NCBI RefSeq assembly: GCF_003692615.1
Contig: NZ_CP023540.1
Coordinates: 2,294,001-2,358,000, forward strand
Length of the DNA stretch: 64,000 nt
Direction of reading: 5' to 3'
Origin: Chryseobacterium sp. 6424
GTDB taxonomy: Bacteria > Bacteroidota > Bacteroidia > Flavobacteriales > Weeksellaceae
Shown: positions 1-8,779 of the stretch, piece by piece
Numbering within the stretch: position 1 is the first letter of the stretch
Layout: each line of letters begins with the position of its first letter
The notes under the pieces: model-generated
Told to the model about the DNA's origin: nothing
The model's database searches: none
Seen by the model: the letters and a program-made list of their open reading frames with translations, nothing else
Translations under genes and position numbers: made by a program

Positions 1-453
1 GGCACCGCTGCTCACTGAATTATGATAAATGAAGGCGGTGGTCGGGGTTTTTACATCGTAATATTTAATATCGTTAATTCCCTGGATGAAGAAAGATTTA
101 TTGGTAGGCAGTAGCGAGAGATTACGCTCTGGGTTCACTTCGTAGATTAACGGCTGAAAGCCCGCGCCTATATTGGCAAACTGGATGCGACCAAAATTAT
201 CGCGGTTATTATACTGTGAAAAAACAAACGTTTTGTCGGGGGTAAAAGCGGTATCGAAAATCTTTTTCTCGCCGAAGCGTGTTTGAAAAGTATAATCGTA
301 GATGGTAGGTTTAAAGATTTCGAGGGAGTCTCTTGTACCGGAATCGATTACGAGCGTATCCTGTGGTTTCACGCGGTTGGAATCGGTTTTATTGATGACC
401 TGTGCCTGGAGCGTACACCCGAAAAATAAGATACAGAACAGAAGATATTTCAT
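1..453 (-). CDS. Putative porin, N-terminal part (cut by window edge)
   Basis: These are the first 151 codons of a minus-strand gene that runs off the window at base 1. The translation begins with a signal peptide (MKYLLFCILFFGCTLQA, probable cleavage before Q18). A short Asp/Thr/Lys-rich linker follows, then the stretch DYTFQTRFGEKK and later NRDNFGRIQFANIG, PLIYEVNPERN and IKYYDVKTPTT. I recognise this opening as that of the large flavobacterial putative porin family (Porin_10, PF14121), outer-membrane beta-barrels whose substrate is unknown. ATG at 453 is chosen because it gives the signal peptide and lies just downstream of a TACATTTG box at 471-478. Only the N-terminus is visible, so barrel integrity cannot be judged. 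Confidence 0.8.
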   Translation of the reverse strand, partial: MKYLLFCILFFGCTLQAQVINKTDSNRVKPQDTLVIDSGTRDSLEIFKPTIYDYTFQTRFGEKKIFDTAFTPDKTFVFSQYNNRDNFGRIQFANIGAGFQPLIYEVNPERNLSLLPTNKSFFIQGINDIKYYDVKTPTTAFIYHNSVSSGA

Positions 454-470
454 TTGTTTTGTTTGGTGTA

Positions 471-478
471 CAAATGTA
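471..478 (-). promoter_or_regulatory. -7 promoter box of the putative porin gene
   Basis: The minus strand reads TACATTTG, a perfect match to the flavobacterial -7 consensus TAnnTTTG, 17 bases before the porin ATG. No clear -33 TTG is visible at the usual spacing. A GGGGG/CCCCC inverted repeat lies just upstream at about 487-505. Confidence 0.55.
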
Positions 479-650
479 AGAAATATGGGGGAATGAAAAA
501 CCCCCGCTGAACTGTCCGCACAGTGGCTAAATATTTATGTAAATATCGGTAGTATGAACTACTGATTGCCTGTTCTCTTGTATTAGTATATAATGATTTA
601 ATACTAGAGTTTATGAAGAAAACTGTTTAAATTCTTCGAAAATAAGAATA

Positions 651-1325
651 TTAATTATTTATATACTCCATCATTTCGATAATGTCTTCTTCTCTACTAA
701 AACTCAACTTATTTGTTTCTAAAAAATTTTCGAATGAAGATTTATCAACCGATAATATTTTAACGAAGTCTCTGCCGTTTTTAGGGAATTTAAAATACGT
801 TGTACCTTTTCTAATTATATATACATCGCGTTGTTGGGCATAATAATCATTTGCATCTTTGCCAAAGGCACTAGGGCTTTTTTCACCTTTTAGCAGTTCG
901 ACCTTTTCTCGTTTAAATAAAGAAATATTAGGATGTTCATAAAGTAGAACCAGATATCCAAATTTATGTTTGTTATCAAGCGAATAATTAAGAATCTGAT
1001 AAGTTTTTTTATTGTCAGTAAATACAATTTTTAATCCTTCCTGCTTATTAGCGTAATAAATCTCACTAGCATCTTCAAATTCCATTTCATCTTCATATGC
1101 ATTATACCTTAACTTTTGGACATTTAGACTGTAACCATCAATTAAAACCTGCTTAAAATCTTTACTATTAATATATGGATTACCTTCAACTACATGATCT
1201 ATTGTAGTTGGCCTGTTAGCTTTCATAAAGAAAGTGCCCGAGGAAAAAGAAATATTTTCATTACCAACCTGTGAAAATGCCAGACCTTCAAAAAGTATGA
1301 ATATGGATACCAATAAAGACTTCAT
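651..1325 (-). CDS. Secreted protein of unknown function
   Basis: A 224-residue protein with a clear signal peptide (MKSLLVSIFILFEGLAFS, cleavage likely before Q19) and no lipobox, so probably periplasmic or secreted. The mature part is rich in Lys, Asp, Glu and Tyr, with alternating hydrophobic residues suggesting a beta-rich N-terminal two thirds. The C-terminus is acidic and helical. I recognise no catalytic motif or named domain and do not assign a function. It lies downstream of the SusC/SusD pair but is separated from it by a terminator and has its own TATATTTG promoter box, so it is probably transcribed independently. Confidence 0.7.
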   Translation of the reverse strand: MKSLLVSIFILFEGLAFSQVGNENISFSSGTFFMKANRPTTIDHVVEGNPYINSKDFKQVLIDGYSLNVQKLRYNAYEDEMEFEDASEIYYANKQEGLKIVFTDNKKTYQILNYSLDNKHKFGYLVLLYEHPNISLFKREKVELLKGEKSPSAFGKDANDYYAQQRDVYIIRKGTTYFKFPKNGRDFVKILSVDKSSFENFLETNKLSFSREEDIIEMMEYINN

Positions 1326-1341
1326 ATACTTAGATTAAAAA

Positions 1342-1349
1342 CAAATATA
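1342..1349 (-). promoter_or_regulatory. -7 promoter box of the secreted unknown protein gene
   Basis: The minus strand reads TATATTTG, a perfect TAnnTTTG box, 16 bases before the ATG at 1325. It lies between the SusD terminator and the gene, supporting independent transcription. No convincing -33 TTG is seen. Confidence 0.55.
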
Positions 1350-1362
1350 CAAATTAAAGATT

Positions 1363-1392
1363 AAAAAAAGAGCTGCATATTATGCAACTCTT
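1363..1392 (-). terminator. Intrinsic terminator after susD-like gene
   Basis: On the minus strand an 11-base arm AAGAGTTGCAT pairs with ATGCAGCTCTT (one G-T pair) across a 3-base loop and is followed by a run of seven T. It begins about 30 bases after the SusD stop codon and should end the SusC/SusD transcript. Confidence 0.75.
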
Positions 1393-1424
1393 CTAATCTA
1401 TTATTATACTTTCGGTATTAAATA

Positions 1425-2831
1425 TTAATTGTCATATCCTGGATTTGCAACAATTGGGCTGTTAGCCAAATCTGTTTCGCTTCTTGGAATTGGGAATGCG
1501 TTAAGATTAACGTCTGTACTAGCCCCTGCCGGTCTTGGAACAGCATCACCCCATCTTCTTAAATCCCACTGACGTAGACCTTCACCTAAAAGTTCTTTCA
1601 TTCTTTCAGCTTTCAACATAGTCATATCAACACTTGTTGCTGCAGGAAGCCCACGGTTTGTTACGATCATGTTGTAGTAAGTTAAGGCTTTTGCTGGATC
1701 ACCTCCGTTCAATTCAGCCTCAACACCGTTTAGAAGAATTTCTTCATAACGTAACATCTTGATATTATCTGCACCAACACCTTGGGTATATTTACCAATA
1801 CCGTTCGCGTTAGAGTTGAAAGATAGATATCTTTGACCACCTGAAGTTGTAATGAAAGTTCTTCTCACATCTGTCGGAGCATAAGCAGCCAAAGTACTTG
1901 CGTTCACTACAATATTCCCATAACCGTTAGGATTAAGTCTCTGTCTGTAAGAGTTCGTAGATAATGAGGCGTTGATCCCTACTGCCAATTCGAAAATTGA
2001 GTTAGGAGCGGCTCCATTCAAAGAAAATCTAAATGTTTCCTGCAACAATGATGCGGATGGTACACTATATTTTCCAGAATTAACGATATCGTTAGTAAAC
2101 GCTCTAACTTTACCGTAATCTCCTTTATATAAATAAAATCTTGAAGCTATACCTTTAACCGCATTAATTGTAAGCTCTGTTTTAGTTACATTATTTACGG
2201 ATCCGTTTGCAGTCATTAACTGTAGGGCTCTATTGAAGTCAGATTCAATTTGAGTTTCTGTTTCTGCTATGGTTGCTCGAGGCATTATTGCCTTTGGATC
2301 ATACTTCAATGGCAATACTATACCCAATGTACCACCTGTATATTTTTGACCATATAATCTATGTGCATCAAAGAATCCCATTGCTCTCAAGGCATATGCC
2401 TGCCCTTGGGCATATCTTGCATCCTGACGGTCTAAATCGCTTCCCTTTATTGTAGACATATCCGTATTGATAAGAATATTGGCCTTAGCAATCAAAGTAT
2501 AGATTTGCGAATATGTACCCACAGCATACGTATCATTAGAAAGCATGGTATAATTCATTACATTTTGGTAATAACCCCCTGCTAAATTACTGATCATTTC
2601 GTCCGATCTTACTTCACCATAGGCAAGAAAGTCTGCACCATAGTAAGTATTTGCTCTTAAAGAAACATATCCCCCTTTAACAAACGCCTCTACCTCATTT
2701 AAGGTTGTCAACGGCGCTTGCTGTATCTCTTGGTAAAACTCTCTGTTAACAAAGTCGTCTGAACATGAACCTGCTGTAATTGCAAGCCCAATTGAAAGTA
2801 ATCCTATTTTTATTGTTTTATTCATTTTCAT
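1425..2831 (-). CDS. SusD/RagB-family nutrient-binding outer-membrane lipoprotein
   Basis: A 468-residue protein with a lipoprotein signal peptide (lipobox ITAGSC, lipidated Cys at about residue 23). The body follows the SusD/RagB plan: an N-terminal helical region (FVNREFYQ, then LTTLNEVEAFVKGGY), TPR-like helices with QAYALRAMGFFDAHRLYG, and a C-terminal segment ending in ERMKELLGEGLRQWDLRRWG. Proteins of this family sit on the cell surface as a lid over a SusC channel and bind glycans, peptides or other oligomers. It starts 6 bases after its SusC partner, as expected for a two-gene operon. No glycoside hydrolase, peptidase or sensor is next to it, so the substrate cannot be inferred. Confidence 0.93.
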   Translation of the reverse strand: MKMNKTIKIGLLSIGLAITAGSCSDDFVNREFYQEIQQAPLTTLNEVEAFVKGGYVSLRANTYYGADFLAYGEVRSDEMISNLAGGYYQNVMNYTMLSNDTYAVGTYSQIYTLIAKANILINTDMSTIKGSDLDRQDARYAQGQAYALRAMGFFDAHRLYGQKYTGGTLGIVLPLKYDPKAIMPRATIAETETQIESDFNRALQLMTANGSVNNVTKTELTINAVKGIASRFYLYKGDYGKVRAFTNDIVNSGKYSVPSASLLQETFRFSLNGAAPNSIFELAVGINASLSTNSYRQRLNPNGYGNIVVNASTLAAYAPTDVRRTFITTSGGQRYLSFNSNANGIGKYTQGVGADNIKMLRYEEILLNGVEAELNGGDPAKALTYYNMIVTNRGLPAATSVDMTMLKAERMKELLGEGLRQWDLRRWGDAVPRPAGASTDVNLNAFPIPRSETDLANSPIVANPGYDN

Positions 2832-2837
2832 ATAATT

Positions 2838-5648
2838 TTAAAAAGACATATTAACACCAAACAAGAATGATTTTAATACTGGTAAAGCTAAGTTTGTGTA
2901 ACCTGATACGTTGGTTTCAGGATCAAATTTCAATCGGTCATCAAATCTGTGAGTCCATGCATTGTTTGCCATTACATAAACCTGGAAAGAGTTTAAACCA
3001 CTACCTGTTAATAATCCTTTATCAAAAGTGTAGCCAAGTCTGGCGTTGCTCAATCTGATGAAATCAGCATCGTATAAGAATCTTGTAGACGCTGAGTTTG
3101 ATCTCTTATTTCCGTTAATGATTGGCTTAGGATTACTAGCAGTTGTATTGGTTGGTGTCCAATAATCCCCCATGACATCTCCATAACCTGGATAATTAAG
3201 GGTGTATTGACCGTCACTGTATGTATAGGATGCCCAATCGTCATAAATCTTGCCTCCTATTCCAAAAGTAAACTGTAAATCTAGATCAAATCCTTTATAA
3301 GAAAGGTTTGTGTTGGCCCCTCCATACAAATCACTTATAAATGAACCCTGAACCTCTTGCTGAGCTAAGTTATAATTATTTGTTGTTTCACCGTCAATTC
3401 CGTTAATAAACCAAAGTGGGTCTCCATTAGCAGCATCTACACCTGCCCATTTTCTTAGGTAGAATGTACGTACTCCTTCACCTACTCTTAGTGTAGTAGT
3501 CCCGGTATTTACTGTACCGCCATATAGCTCAGTAATTTCATTTTCTAATGTGGACACGTTAGCACCTACAGACCAGTTGATTTGGTTTCTATCTCCTCTA
3601 AAGATATCTGCTTTAAGTGTAAACTCATATCCTTTATTAACCAAGGTACCCACATTATCTACATAATTCACCAACCCTTGTGCTCTGGACAAAGGAAGAT
3701 TATAAATTAGATCCTTAGTTTCCTTGTTAAAGTATTCAGCAGAAAGAGTCACACGGTTTCTAAAGAATCCTAAATCTAAACCAATGTTTAATGGATTAAC
3801 AGTTTCCCAAGATAAATTCGGATTAAAGACCCTGTTATAAGTTGCTCCAGCAGTATCATCGTAATTAGCTAAGAAACTGTAAGTAGCATATGGGTTTGCA
3901 GAAACTTGATTTCCTAACTTTCCATAAGATGCTCGCAACTTCATTAGGGAAATTTGATCAATTTCTCTAATAGCATTAAGTCGTGCTAAATCAACGCCCA
4001 CACCAACAGACCAAAAATCTCCAGCTTTTTTTCCAGGAAGAAACTGAGACAATACGTCTCTTCTGTATGATCCGTCGACCAACACAAGTTTGTCATAATC
4101 ATAATGTGCAGTAACTGCATAACCGTATCTCGATGAAATATCAAGTGTACCGCTATAGCCATACGGAACTACAAAATTAGACAAAGTCGTCAATTCTGGT
4201 GAACCTACGGTAATACCCGTTGCACTTAAGAATTTTCTGTCGGATTTATAAGCTTCCTGGATCAAAGATGCTCCTACATTATGCATTCCGAATTTTTTAG
4301 AGTAATCTAAAATATTCTGGATGTTAAAGTTGAAATATCTGTTTACAGAAGTTCGTTGATATCCACCATAAGCATAACCATCACCATGAACAGGATTCCA
4401 GTAAGTATCTTCTTCTACACTGATATATTCCGGAGCAAACACTAATCTGTAGGTGAGATTATCGATAATTTCGTATTGCGCACCTAAGTTAGCAAATGCT
4501 CTTAGTGAACCGGCTTCATTATAATTATTTTCCAAAAGATAGCCTGGATTGAACATGTTATTACTCAGCCTGCTATTACTTGGACTAAAATACCAAGATC
4601 CGTCCGGATTTCTTGCAGGATCAGTCGGTCTGTTAAAATATTGAGCCAACATTGGGTTAGCAAATCCGCCTCCTTCTCCTAAGGTTCTGGTTTTACCATG
4701 AGAAATCTGAAAATCTGTGGTTAATTTCAACTTCTCCGTGGCCTGGTATCCTAATTTTGTACTATAAGACAATCTCTTGAAGAAAGAATTCCTCACAATA
4801 CTGTTTTGGTCAAACATGTTAGCTGAGGCATAATAAGTAAACTTATCACTACCGCCAGACATGCTAAAATCAGCATTTTGTTGGTACCCATCTTTTCTAA
4901 CTAAATCTGCCCAATTAGTATCAGCTTCTGATCTAAAGATAGAAAGCACCGTAGCATTATTAAAAACGCCAGCAGTATATTCTTCAACTGTATTGCTTGT
5001 ACCTCTTAAATTATTTAATCCATCTTTCAAATACTCTTTATACTCTGCAGCAGTTAACCCTCGATGAGATTTAACTGCTTGTTGGTTAAAACCAGTATTG
5101 AAAGATAGATTGAATCTTGGCTTTCCTCTTTTACCAGATTTTGTTGTAATTACAATAACCCCGGCTCCTGCGTCAGCTCCATATACTGCAGTAGAAACAG
5201 CATCTTTCAGTACCGTTATATTCTCAATATCATCTGGATTCATATTCGCGAGTATATTCGCAGTCGTATTATTGGTAGTCAAGTCACCATTAGCTACGCG
5301 CACCCCGTCTACAATATAAATAGGAGATGTAACGCCATTTATTGAAGAAATACCACGAACTCTAACATTCGAAAATCCACCCGGCTGACCAGAAGCAGCC
5401 CCAGTTTGAACACCAGCCACTCTACCCTGTAGCATTTTATCAACCGATGCAACTGGAACGTCATCAATTGATTCTGCAGACATGGTACTAATAGAACCTG
5501 TCATTTCTTGAACCGTTTTCTTCTGGCCAAATCCAACTACAACTACCTCATCTATATTAGTTGTTTTCAGAGAATCTTTCTGTGCCATTACTGCCTGTCC
5601 CGTAAAAAATAATACGCCGGCAGTTAACACCTTTAATTTCACATTCAT
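2838..5648 (-). CDS. SusC/RagA-family TonB-dependent outer-membrane transporter
   Basis: A protein of about 936 residues. ATG at 5648 is preferred over an in-frame codon nine residues upstream because it gives a clean signal peptide (MNVKLKVLTAGVLFFTGQAVMA). The mature protein goes straight to a TonB-box-like segment (IDEVVVVGFGQKK) and the plug domain (VDKMLQGRVAGVQ, VRVRGISSINGVTSPIYIVDG, VLKDAVSTAVYG). A 22-strand barrel follows, ending in the aromatic outer-membrane signal FLFGVNMSF. The carboxypeptidase-regulatory-like domain found at the N-terminus of many SusC proteins is absent; shorter versions like this are common in Chryseobacterium relatives. It forms the energised channel under the SusD lid encoded 6 bases downstream. 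Confidence 0.93.
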   Translation of the reverse strand: MNVKLKVLTAGVLFFTGQAVMAQKDSLKTTNIDEVVVVGFGQKKTVQEMTGSISTMSAESIDDVPVASVDKMLQGRVAGVQTGAASGQPGGFSNVRVRGISSINGVTSPIYIVDGVRVANGDLTTNNTTANILANMNPDDIENITVLKDAVSTAVYGADAGAGVIVITTKSGKRGKPRFNLSFNTGFNQQAVKSHRGLTAAEYKEYLKDGLNNLRGTSNTVEEYTAGVFNNATVLSIFRSEADTNWADLVRKDGYQQNADFSMSGGSDKFTYYASANMFDQNSIVRNSFFKRLSYSTKLGYQATEKLKLTTDFQISHGKTRTLGEGGGFANPMLAQYFNRPTDPARNPDGSWYFSPSNSRLSNNMFNPGYLLENNYNEAGSLRAFANLGAQYEIIDNLTYRLVFAPEYISVEEDTYWNPVHGDGYAYGGYQRTSVNRYFNFNIQNILDYSKKFGMHNVGASLIQEAYKSDRKFLSATGITVGSPELTTLSNFVVPYGYSGTLDISSRYGYAVTAHYDYDKLVLVDGSYRRDVLSQFLPGKKAGDFWSVGVGVDLARLNAIREIDQISLMKLRASYGKLGNQVSANPYATYSFLANYDDTAGATYNRVFNPNLSWETVNPLNIGLDLGFFRNRVTLSAEYFNKETKDLIYNLPLSRAQGLVNYVDNVGTLVNKGYEFTLKADIFRGDRNQINWSVGANVSTLENEITELYGGTVNTGTTTLRVGEGVRTFYLRKWAGVDAANGDPLWFINGIDGETTNNYNLAQQEVQGSFISDLYGGANTNLSYKGFDLDLQFTFGIGGKIYDDWASYTYSDGQYTLNYPGYGDVMGDYWTPTNTTASNPKPIINGNKRSNSASTRFLYDADFIRLSNARLGYTFDKGLLTGSGLNSFQVYVMANNAWTHRFDDRLKFDPETNVSGYTNLALPVLKSFLFGVNMSF

Positions 5649-5672
5649 ATTAACACTATTTTTAATTGAACG

Positions 5673-5704
5673 CAAATATGTTAATAAATATTAATATAAC
5701 CAAA
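5673..5704 (-). promoter_or_regulatory. Promoter of the SusC/SusD operon
   Basis: The minus strand shows CATATTTG (one mismatch to TAnnTTTG) at 5680-5673, preceded after exactly 20 bases by TTTG at 5704-5701. This matches the flavobacterial TTG-N17-23-TAnnTTTG arrangement and leaves a leader of about 20 bases before the ATG at 5648. Confidence 0.55.
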
Positions 5705-5843
5705 ATTTTTTGTTAAATACATACTAAACCAGTACTAAATTATTGCTGTAAATCCATATCATTTACAATAAAACCAATAACAATAAGCGTTCTCGTTACA
5801 TCATAGATTATTTAGAATAATTACAAATTAAAGCTTGAAACAA

Positions 5844-5869
5844 AAAAACCTGCTTAAAAGCAGGTTTTT
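5844..5869 (-). terminator. Intrinsic terminator after infB
   Basis: A perfect inverted repeat, AAAAACCTGCTT and AAGCAGGTTTTT, with a 2-base spacer. Both strands end in a T-run, so it may work in both directions. It lies 17 bases after the infB stop and closes the rimP-nusA-infB operon. Confidence 0.85.
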
Positions 5870-5885
5870 ATCATATCCGAAGCAG

Positions 5886-7628
5886 TTATTTCAGTTTTTT
5901 CTTAACAGCTACTTCTTCATAAACTTCTAAGATGTCGCCAACTTCTATATCATTATAGCCTTTGATGTTCAGACCACATTCATATCCTTTGGTTACTTCT
6001 TTTACATCGTCTTTAAAACGCTTAAGACTTTCAAGCTCACCATCAAATTTCACGATGCCGTCACGCAGCAAGCGTATTTTTGAATTTCTGGTCACCTTTC
6101 CGGTTAAGACCATACATCCAGCGATAGATCCTACTTTGGAAATCTTGAACACTTCACGAATCTCTACATTACCAATCACCTGCTCTTTGATTTCCGGTGA
6201 TAACATACCTTCCATCGCTTCCTTCACCTCATCAATCGCGGCATAGATGACCGAATAGGTACGGATTTCGATTTCTTCTTTATCTGCGAGGTCTTTCGCG
6301 TTTACGCCAGCTCTTACGTTAAAGCCAATCATAATCGCATCTGAAGCCGCCGCTAAAAGCACATCAGATTCCGTAATCTGCCCTACGCCTTTGTGAATGA
6401 TGTTCACGCTGATTTCCGGAGTGGAAAGTCGCTGTAGCTGATCCGAAAGGGCTTCCACAGAACCATCCACGTCACCCTTAAGGATGATATTAAGTTCTTT
6501 GAAGTCACCGAGTGCAATCCTACGGCCCAGTTCATCCAATGTAAGGTGTTTTTTGGTTCTGATAGACTGCTCGCGCTGAAGCTGTTCGCGCTTGGTGGCG
6601 ATTGTTTTCGCTTCTCTTTCATCTTCATACACCCGGAATTTGTCTCCGGCTGTGGGTGCCCCATCAAGTCCTAAAATAGTTACAGGGATCGACGGACCTG
6701 CGGTTTCCAGCGGTTTGCCTCGCTCATCAAGCATGGCTTTTACTTTACCGTGGTTTTTACCGGCAAGTACATAGTCGCCTACCCTTAAAGTTCCGCTTTG
6801 TACCAAGATAGTCGAGATGTAGCCTCTACCTTTATCCAGAGACGCTTCAATTACAACGCCTTGCGCTTTCTTATTTGGATTTGCTTTAAGCTCAAGCATT
6901 TCTGCCTGAAGCAACACTTTATCAAGAAGTGCTTCCATATTATTACCAAACTTGGCCGATACTTCTTGTGACTGTACATTGCCGCCCCATTCTTCCACTA
7001 AAACATTCATTGATGAAAGTTGCTGACGGATGTTATCTGGGTTGGAGTTTGGTTTATCCACCTTGTTCAGTGCGATAATCATCGGAACTCCCGCTGCCTG
7101 AGCGTGTGAAATGGCTTCTTTGGTTTGGGGCATCACATCATCATCAGCGGCGATTACGATAATCGCAATATCGGTGATCTGTGCACCACGTGCCCGCATC
7201 GCGGTAAATGCCTCGTGCCCCGGAGTATCGAGGAAGGTAATACGCTGCCCATTCTCTAACTGTACGTTATATGCACCAATGTGCTGGGTAATACCACCGG
7301 ATTCGCCGGCGATAACGTTAGTTTTCCTGATATAATCGAGCAAGGAGGTTTTCCCGTGGTCAACGTGTCCCATTACAGTAACAATAGGTGCGCGGGTTAC
7401 CAAATCCTCTTCATTATCCACATCATCTTCGATGGCAGATTCCTCAAGGTCTGCATCAGAGAATTCAATTTTATAACCGAACTCATCCGCTACGAGTAAG
7501 AGGGTATCTGCTTCCAGACGCTGATTCATGGTTACCATTACACCGAGTGAGAAACATGCAGAAATCACTTCGGTAGGACTCACGTTCATCAAACTTGCAA
7601 GTTCGCCTACGGTGATAAATTCCGTCAC
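5886..7628 (-). CDS. infB: Translation initiation factor IF-2, C-terminal GTPase part (infB frameshifted)
   Basis: This open stretch of 580 codons is the conserved core of IF-2, which delivers fMet-tRNA to the 30S subunit and promotes subunit joining. Visible elements are the IF2 N2 domain ([20 protein letters not shown]), G1 GHVDHGKT at about residues 87-94, G3 DTPGHEAF, G4 NKVD, then domains II to IV ending in [16 protein letters not shown]. The GTG shown as its start is not the true start. The same frame continues upstream to about 7754 with typical IF-2 sequence ([18 protein letters not shown] and [17 protein letters not shown]). There it meets the N-terminal fragment at a one-base deletion. 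Restoring one base gives a 940-residue protein, a normal length for the family. Confidence 0.93.
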   Translation of the reverse strand: MTEFITVGELASLMNVSPTEVISACFSLGVMVTMNQRLEADTLLLVADEFGYKIEFSDADLEESAIEDDVDNEEDLVTRAPIVTVMGHVDHGKTSLLDYIRKTNVIAGESGGITQHIGAYNVQLENGQRITFLDTPGHEAFTAMRARGAQITDIAIIVIAADDDVMPQTKEAISHAQAAGVPMIIALNKVDKPNSNPDNIRQQLSSMNVLVEEWGGNVQSQEVSAKFGNNMEALLDKVLLQAEMLELKANPNKKAQGVVIEASLDKGRGYISTILVQSGTLRVGDYVLAGKNHGKVKAMLDERGKPLETAGPSIPVTILGLDGAPTAGDKFRVYEDEREAKTIATKREQLQREQSIRTKKHLTLDELGRRIALGDFKELNIILKGDVDGSVEALSDQLQRLSTPEISVNIIHKGVGQITESDVLLAAASDAIMIGFNVRAGVNAKDLADKEEIEIRTYSVIYAAIDEVKEAMEGMLSPEIKEQVIGNVEIREVFKISKVGSIAGCMVLTGKVTRNSKIRLLRDGIVKFDGELESLKRFKDDVKEVTKGYECGLNIKGYNDIEVGDILEVYEEVAVKKKLK

Positions 7629-7651
7629 CTTCAGTGTTCTGTCTGCTGCAT

Positions 7652-8707
7652 CTATTTCCTGCTGCAGTTCGTCTTGCTCGCGACGGAAAACTCTTTTCTC
7701 TTTTCTATATTTCGCCCCTTTGTTCTTGCCTCCTTTATTGGTAAGCTTCTCGAGGTTTCTTTGATTTGATTTTTTACCTGCTCGTCGGTTAATTCCACCG
7801 GCATGGTAGGTGCGCCACGTCGGCCACCGCCTTTTTTATTGGCGTTGTTGCCACCCTGGTAGCCAGGTCTGTTGCCCTGCTGACCACCGGGGCGATTGCC
7901 GCCCTGCCCTTGCGGACGGTTGCCCTGGCCCTGATTGTTGTTACCAGCAGTTCCTGGGGTACCTGGTTTTTCAATGCGTTTTCTTTTCTTTTTTGCCGCT
8001 GCACTGCTTGATGGTTTTTTATCGAACTGCGAAAGATCTACTTTTTCTTTCAAGATTTTAACACCATCCAGTTTTTGGTAAACGGTTTCAATTTTTTCGG
8101 GTTCGTTAGACTCGGGAGCTTTTGGTGCTTCTGCCGCAGCTGGTGCTGTTTCCACCGGAGCTTCAGTTTTTGGCGCAGGCGGAACCACCACTGGCTCAGC
8201 CGGTTTTTGTTCGGTAACTGGTGGCTGCTCTTTTTTAACTGCACGCGGCTTGTTACCTTCGATCTGGGAGAGATCAATCTTATCCAGCACTTTGAAGCCT
8301 GGTTTTTCGGCAGCTACAGGAGTAACCGGAGCGGTTTCCTGCTGAGGTTTAGCTTCTGGTTCAGGTTGTTTTTCCTGTGGGATTTCCGGCTTCTTAGGCT
8401 CCAGATCTATCTTGCCCAAAACTTTTGTTTCAGGTCTTGCGGTGTTTCTTGCCCTGATGATTTCGGGCTTAGACGGTTCGATCTCCAGTTTTTCTTCCGG
8501 AACTTTAATCATCACCACTTCGTGGGAAGCTTTGCGCTGCTCACCGTCTTTTGCGAACTCCGCCTTCAGTGCAGAATATGCCGATTCTTCCAATTGAGCG
8601 TTCGGATTACTTTCTACCTCGAATCCTTTGGACTGTAGAAATTCTACCAGCCTAGACATCGAAATATTAAATTCCTTGACCGCTTTGTTTAATCTAATTT
8701 TGGGCAT
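7652..8707 (-). CDS. infB: Translation initiation factor IF-2, N-terminal part (infB frameshifted)
   Basis: The start of infB. It opens with the IF2 N1 domain ([24 protein letters not shown]). A long low-complexity linker rich in Pro, Glu, Lys and Gln follows, then a Gly/Asn/Gln/Arg-rich tract ([19 protein letters not shown]) typical of Bacteroidota IF-2. Residues 1-318 are genuine; the last 33 are out of frame because of the deletion near 7755. The ATG at 8707 lies 72 bases after the nusA stop, consistent with the conserved rimP-nusA-infB order. Because infB is essential, a sequencing or assembly error is more likely than a real pseudogene. Confidence 0.9.
   Translation of the reverse strand: MPKIRLNKAVKEFNISMSRLVEFLQSKGFEVESNPNAQLEESAYSALKAEFAKDGEQRKASHEVVMIKVPEEKLEIEPSKPEIIRARNTARPETKVLGKIDLEPKKPEIPQEKQPEPEAKPQQETAPVTPVAAEKPGFKVLDKIDLSQIEGNKPRAVKKEQPPVTEQKPAEPVVVPPAPKTEAPVETAPAAAEAPKAPESNEPEKIETVYQKLDGVKILKEKVDLSQFDKKPSSSAAAKKKRKRIEKPGTPGTAGNNNQGQGNRPQGQGGNRPGGQQGNRPGYQGGNNANKKGGGRRGAPTMPVELTDEQVKNQIKETSRSLPIKEARTKGRNIEKRKEFSVASKTNCSRK
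7749..7758 (-). other. infB: Single-base deletion that breaks infB
   Basis: The minus strand reads GAAACCTCGAGAAG. In the expected IF-2 frame this would be GAA-ACn-CTC-GAG-AAG (E T L E K), one base longer. Before the site the N-terminal frame reads normal IF-2 sequence ([12 protein letters not shown]); after it that frame reads 33 unrelated residues to a stop, while the next frame reads normal IF-2. The missing base is at or beside the two G residues at plus-strand 7754-7755. Confidence 0.85.
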
Positions 8708-8779
8708 GTAAGATTTATACTTTTGTTTTATTTTTTTGTAAAGTTAACGTATTTTAACGTTACGTTGTTATTTTGAAGC

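Noticed and set aside
487..505. GGGGG/CCCCC inverted repeat near the porin promoter as an operator
   Set aside because: Only five paired bases with a 9-base loop; too short and simple to call without comparison.
8075..8638. 187-codon plus-strand frame opposite infB
   Set aside because: Phe/Arg/Trp-rich translation typical of the antisense of a Lys/Glu/Pro-rich linker; no start signal or promoter.
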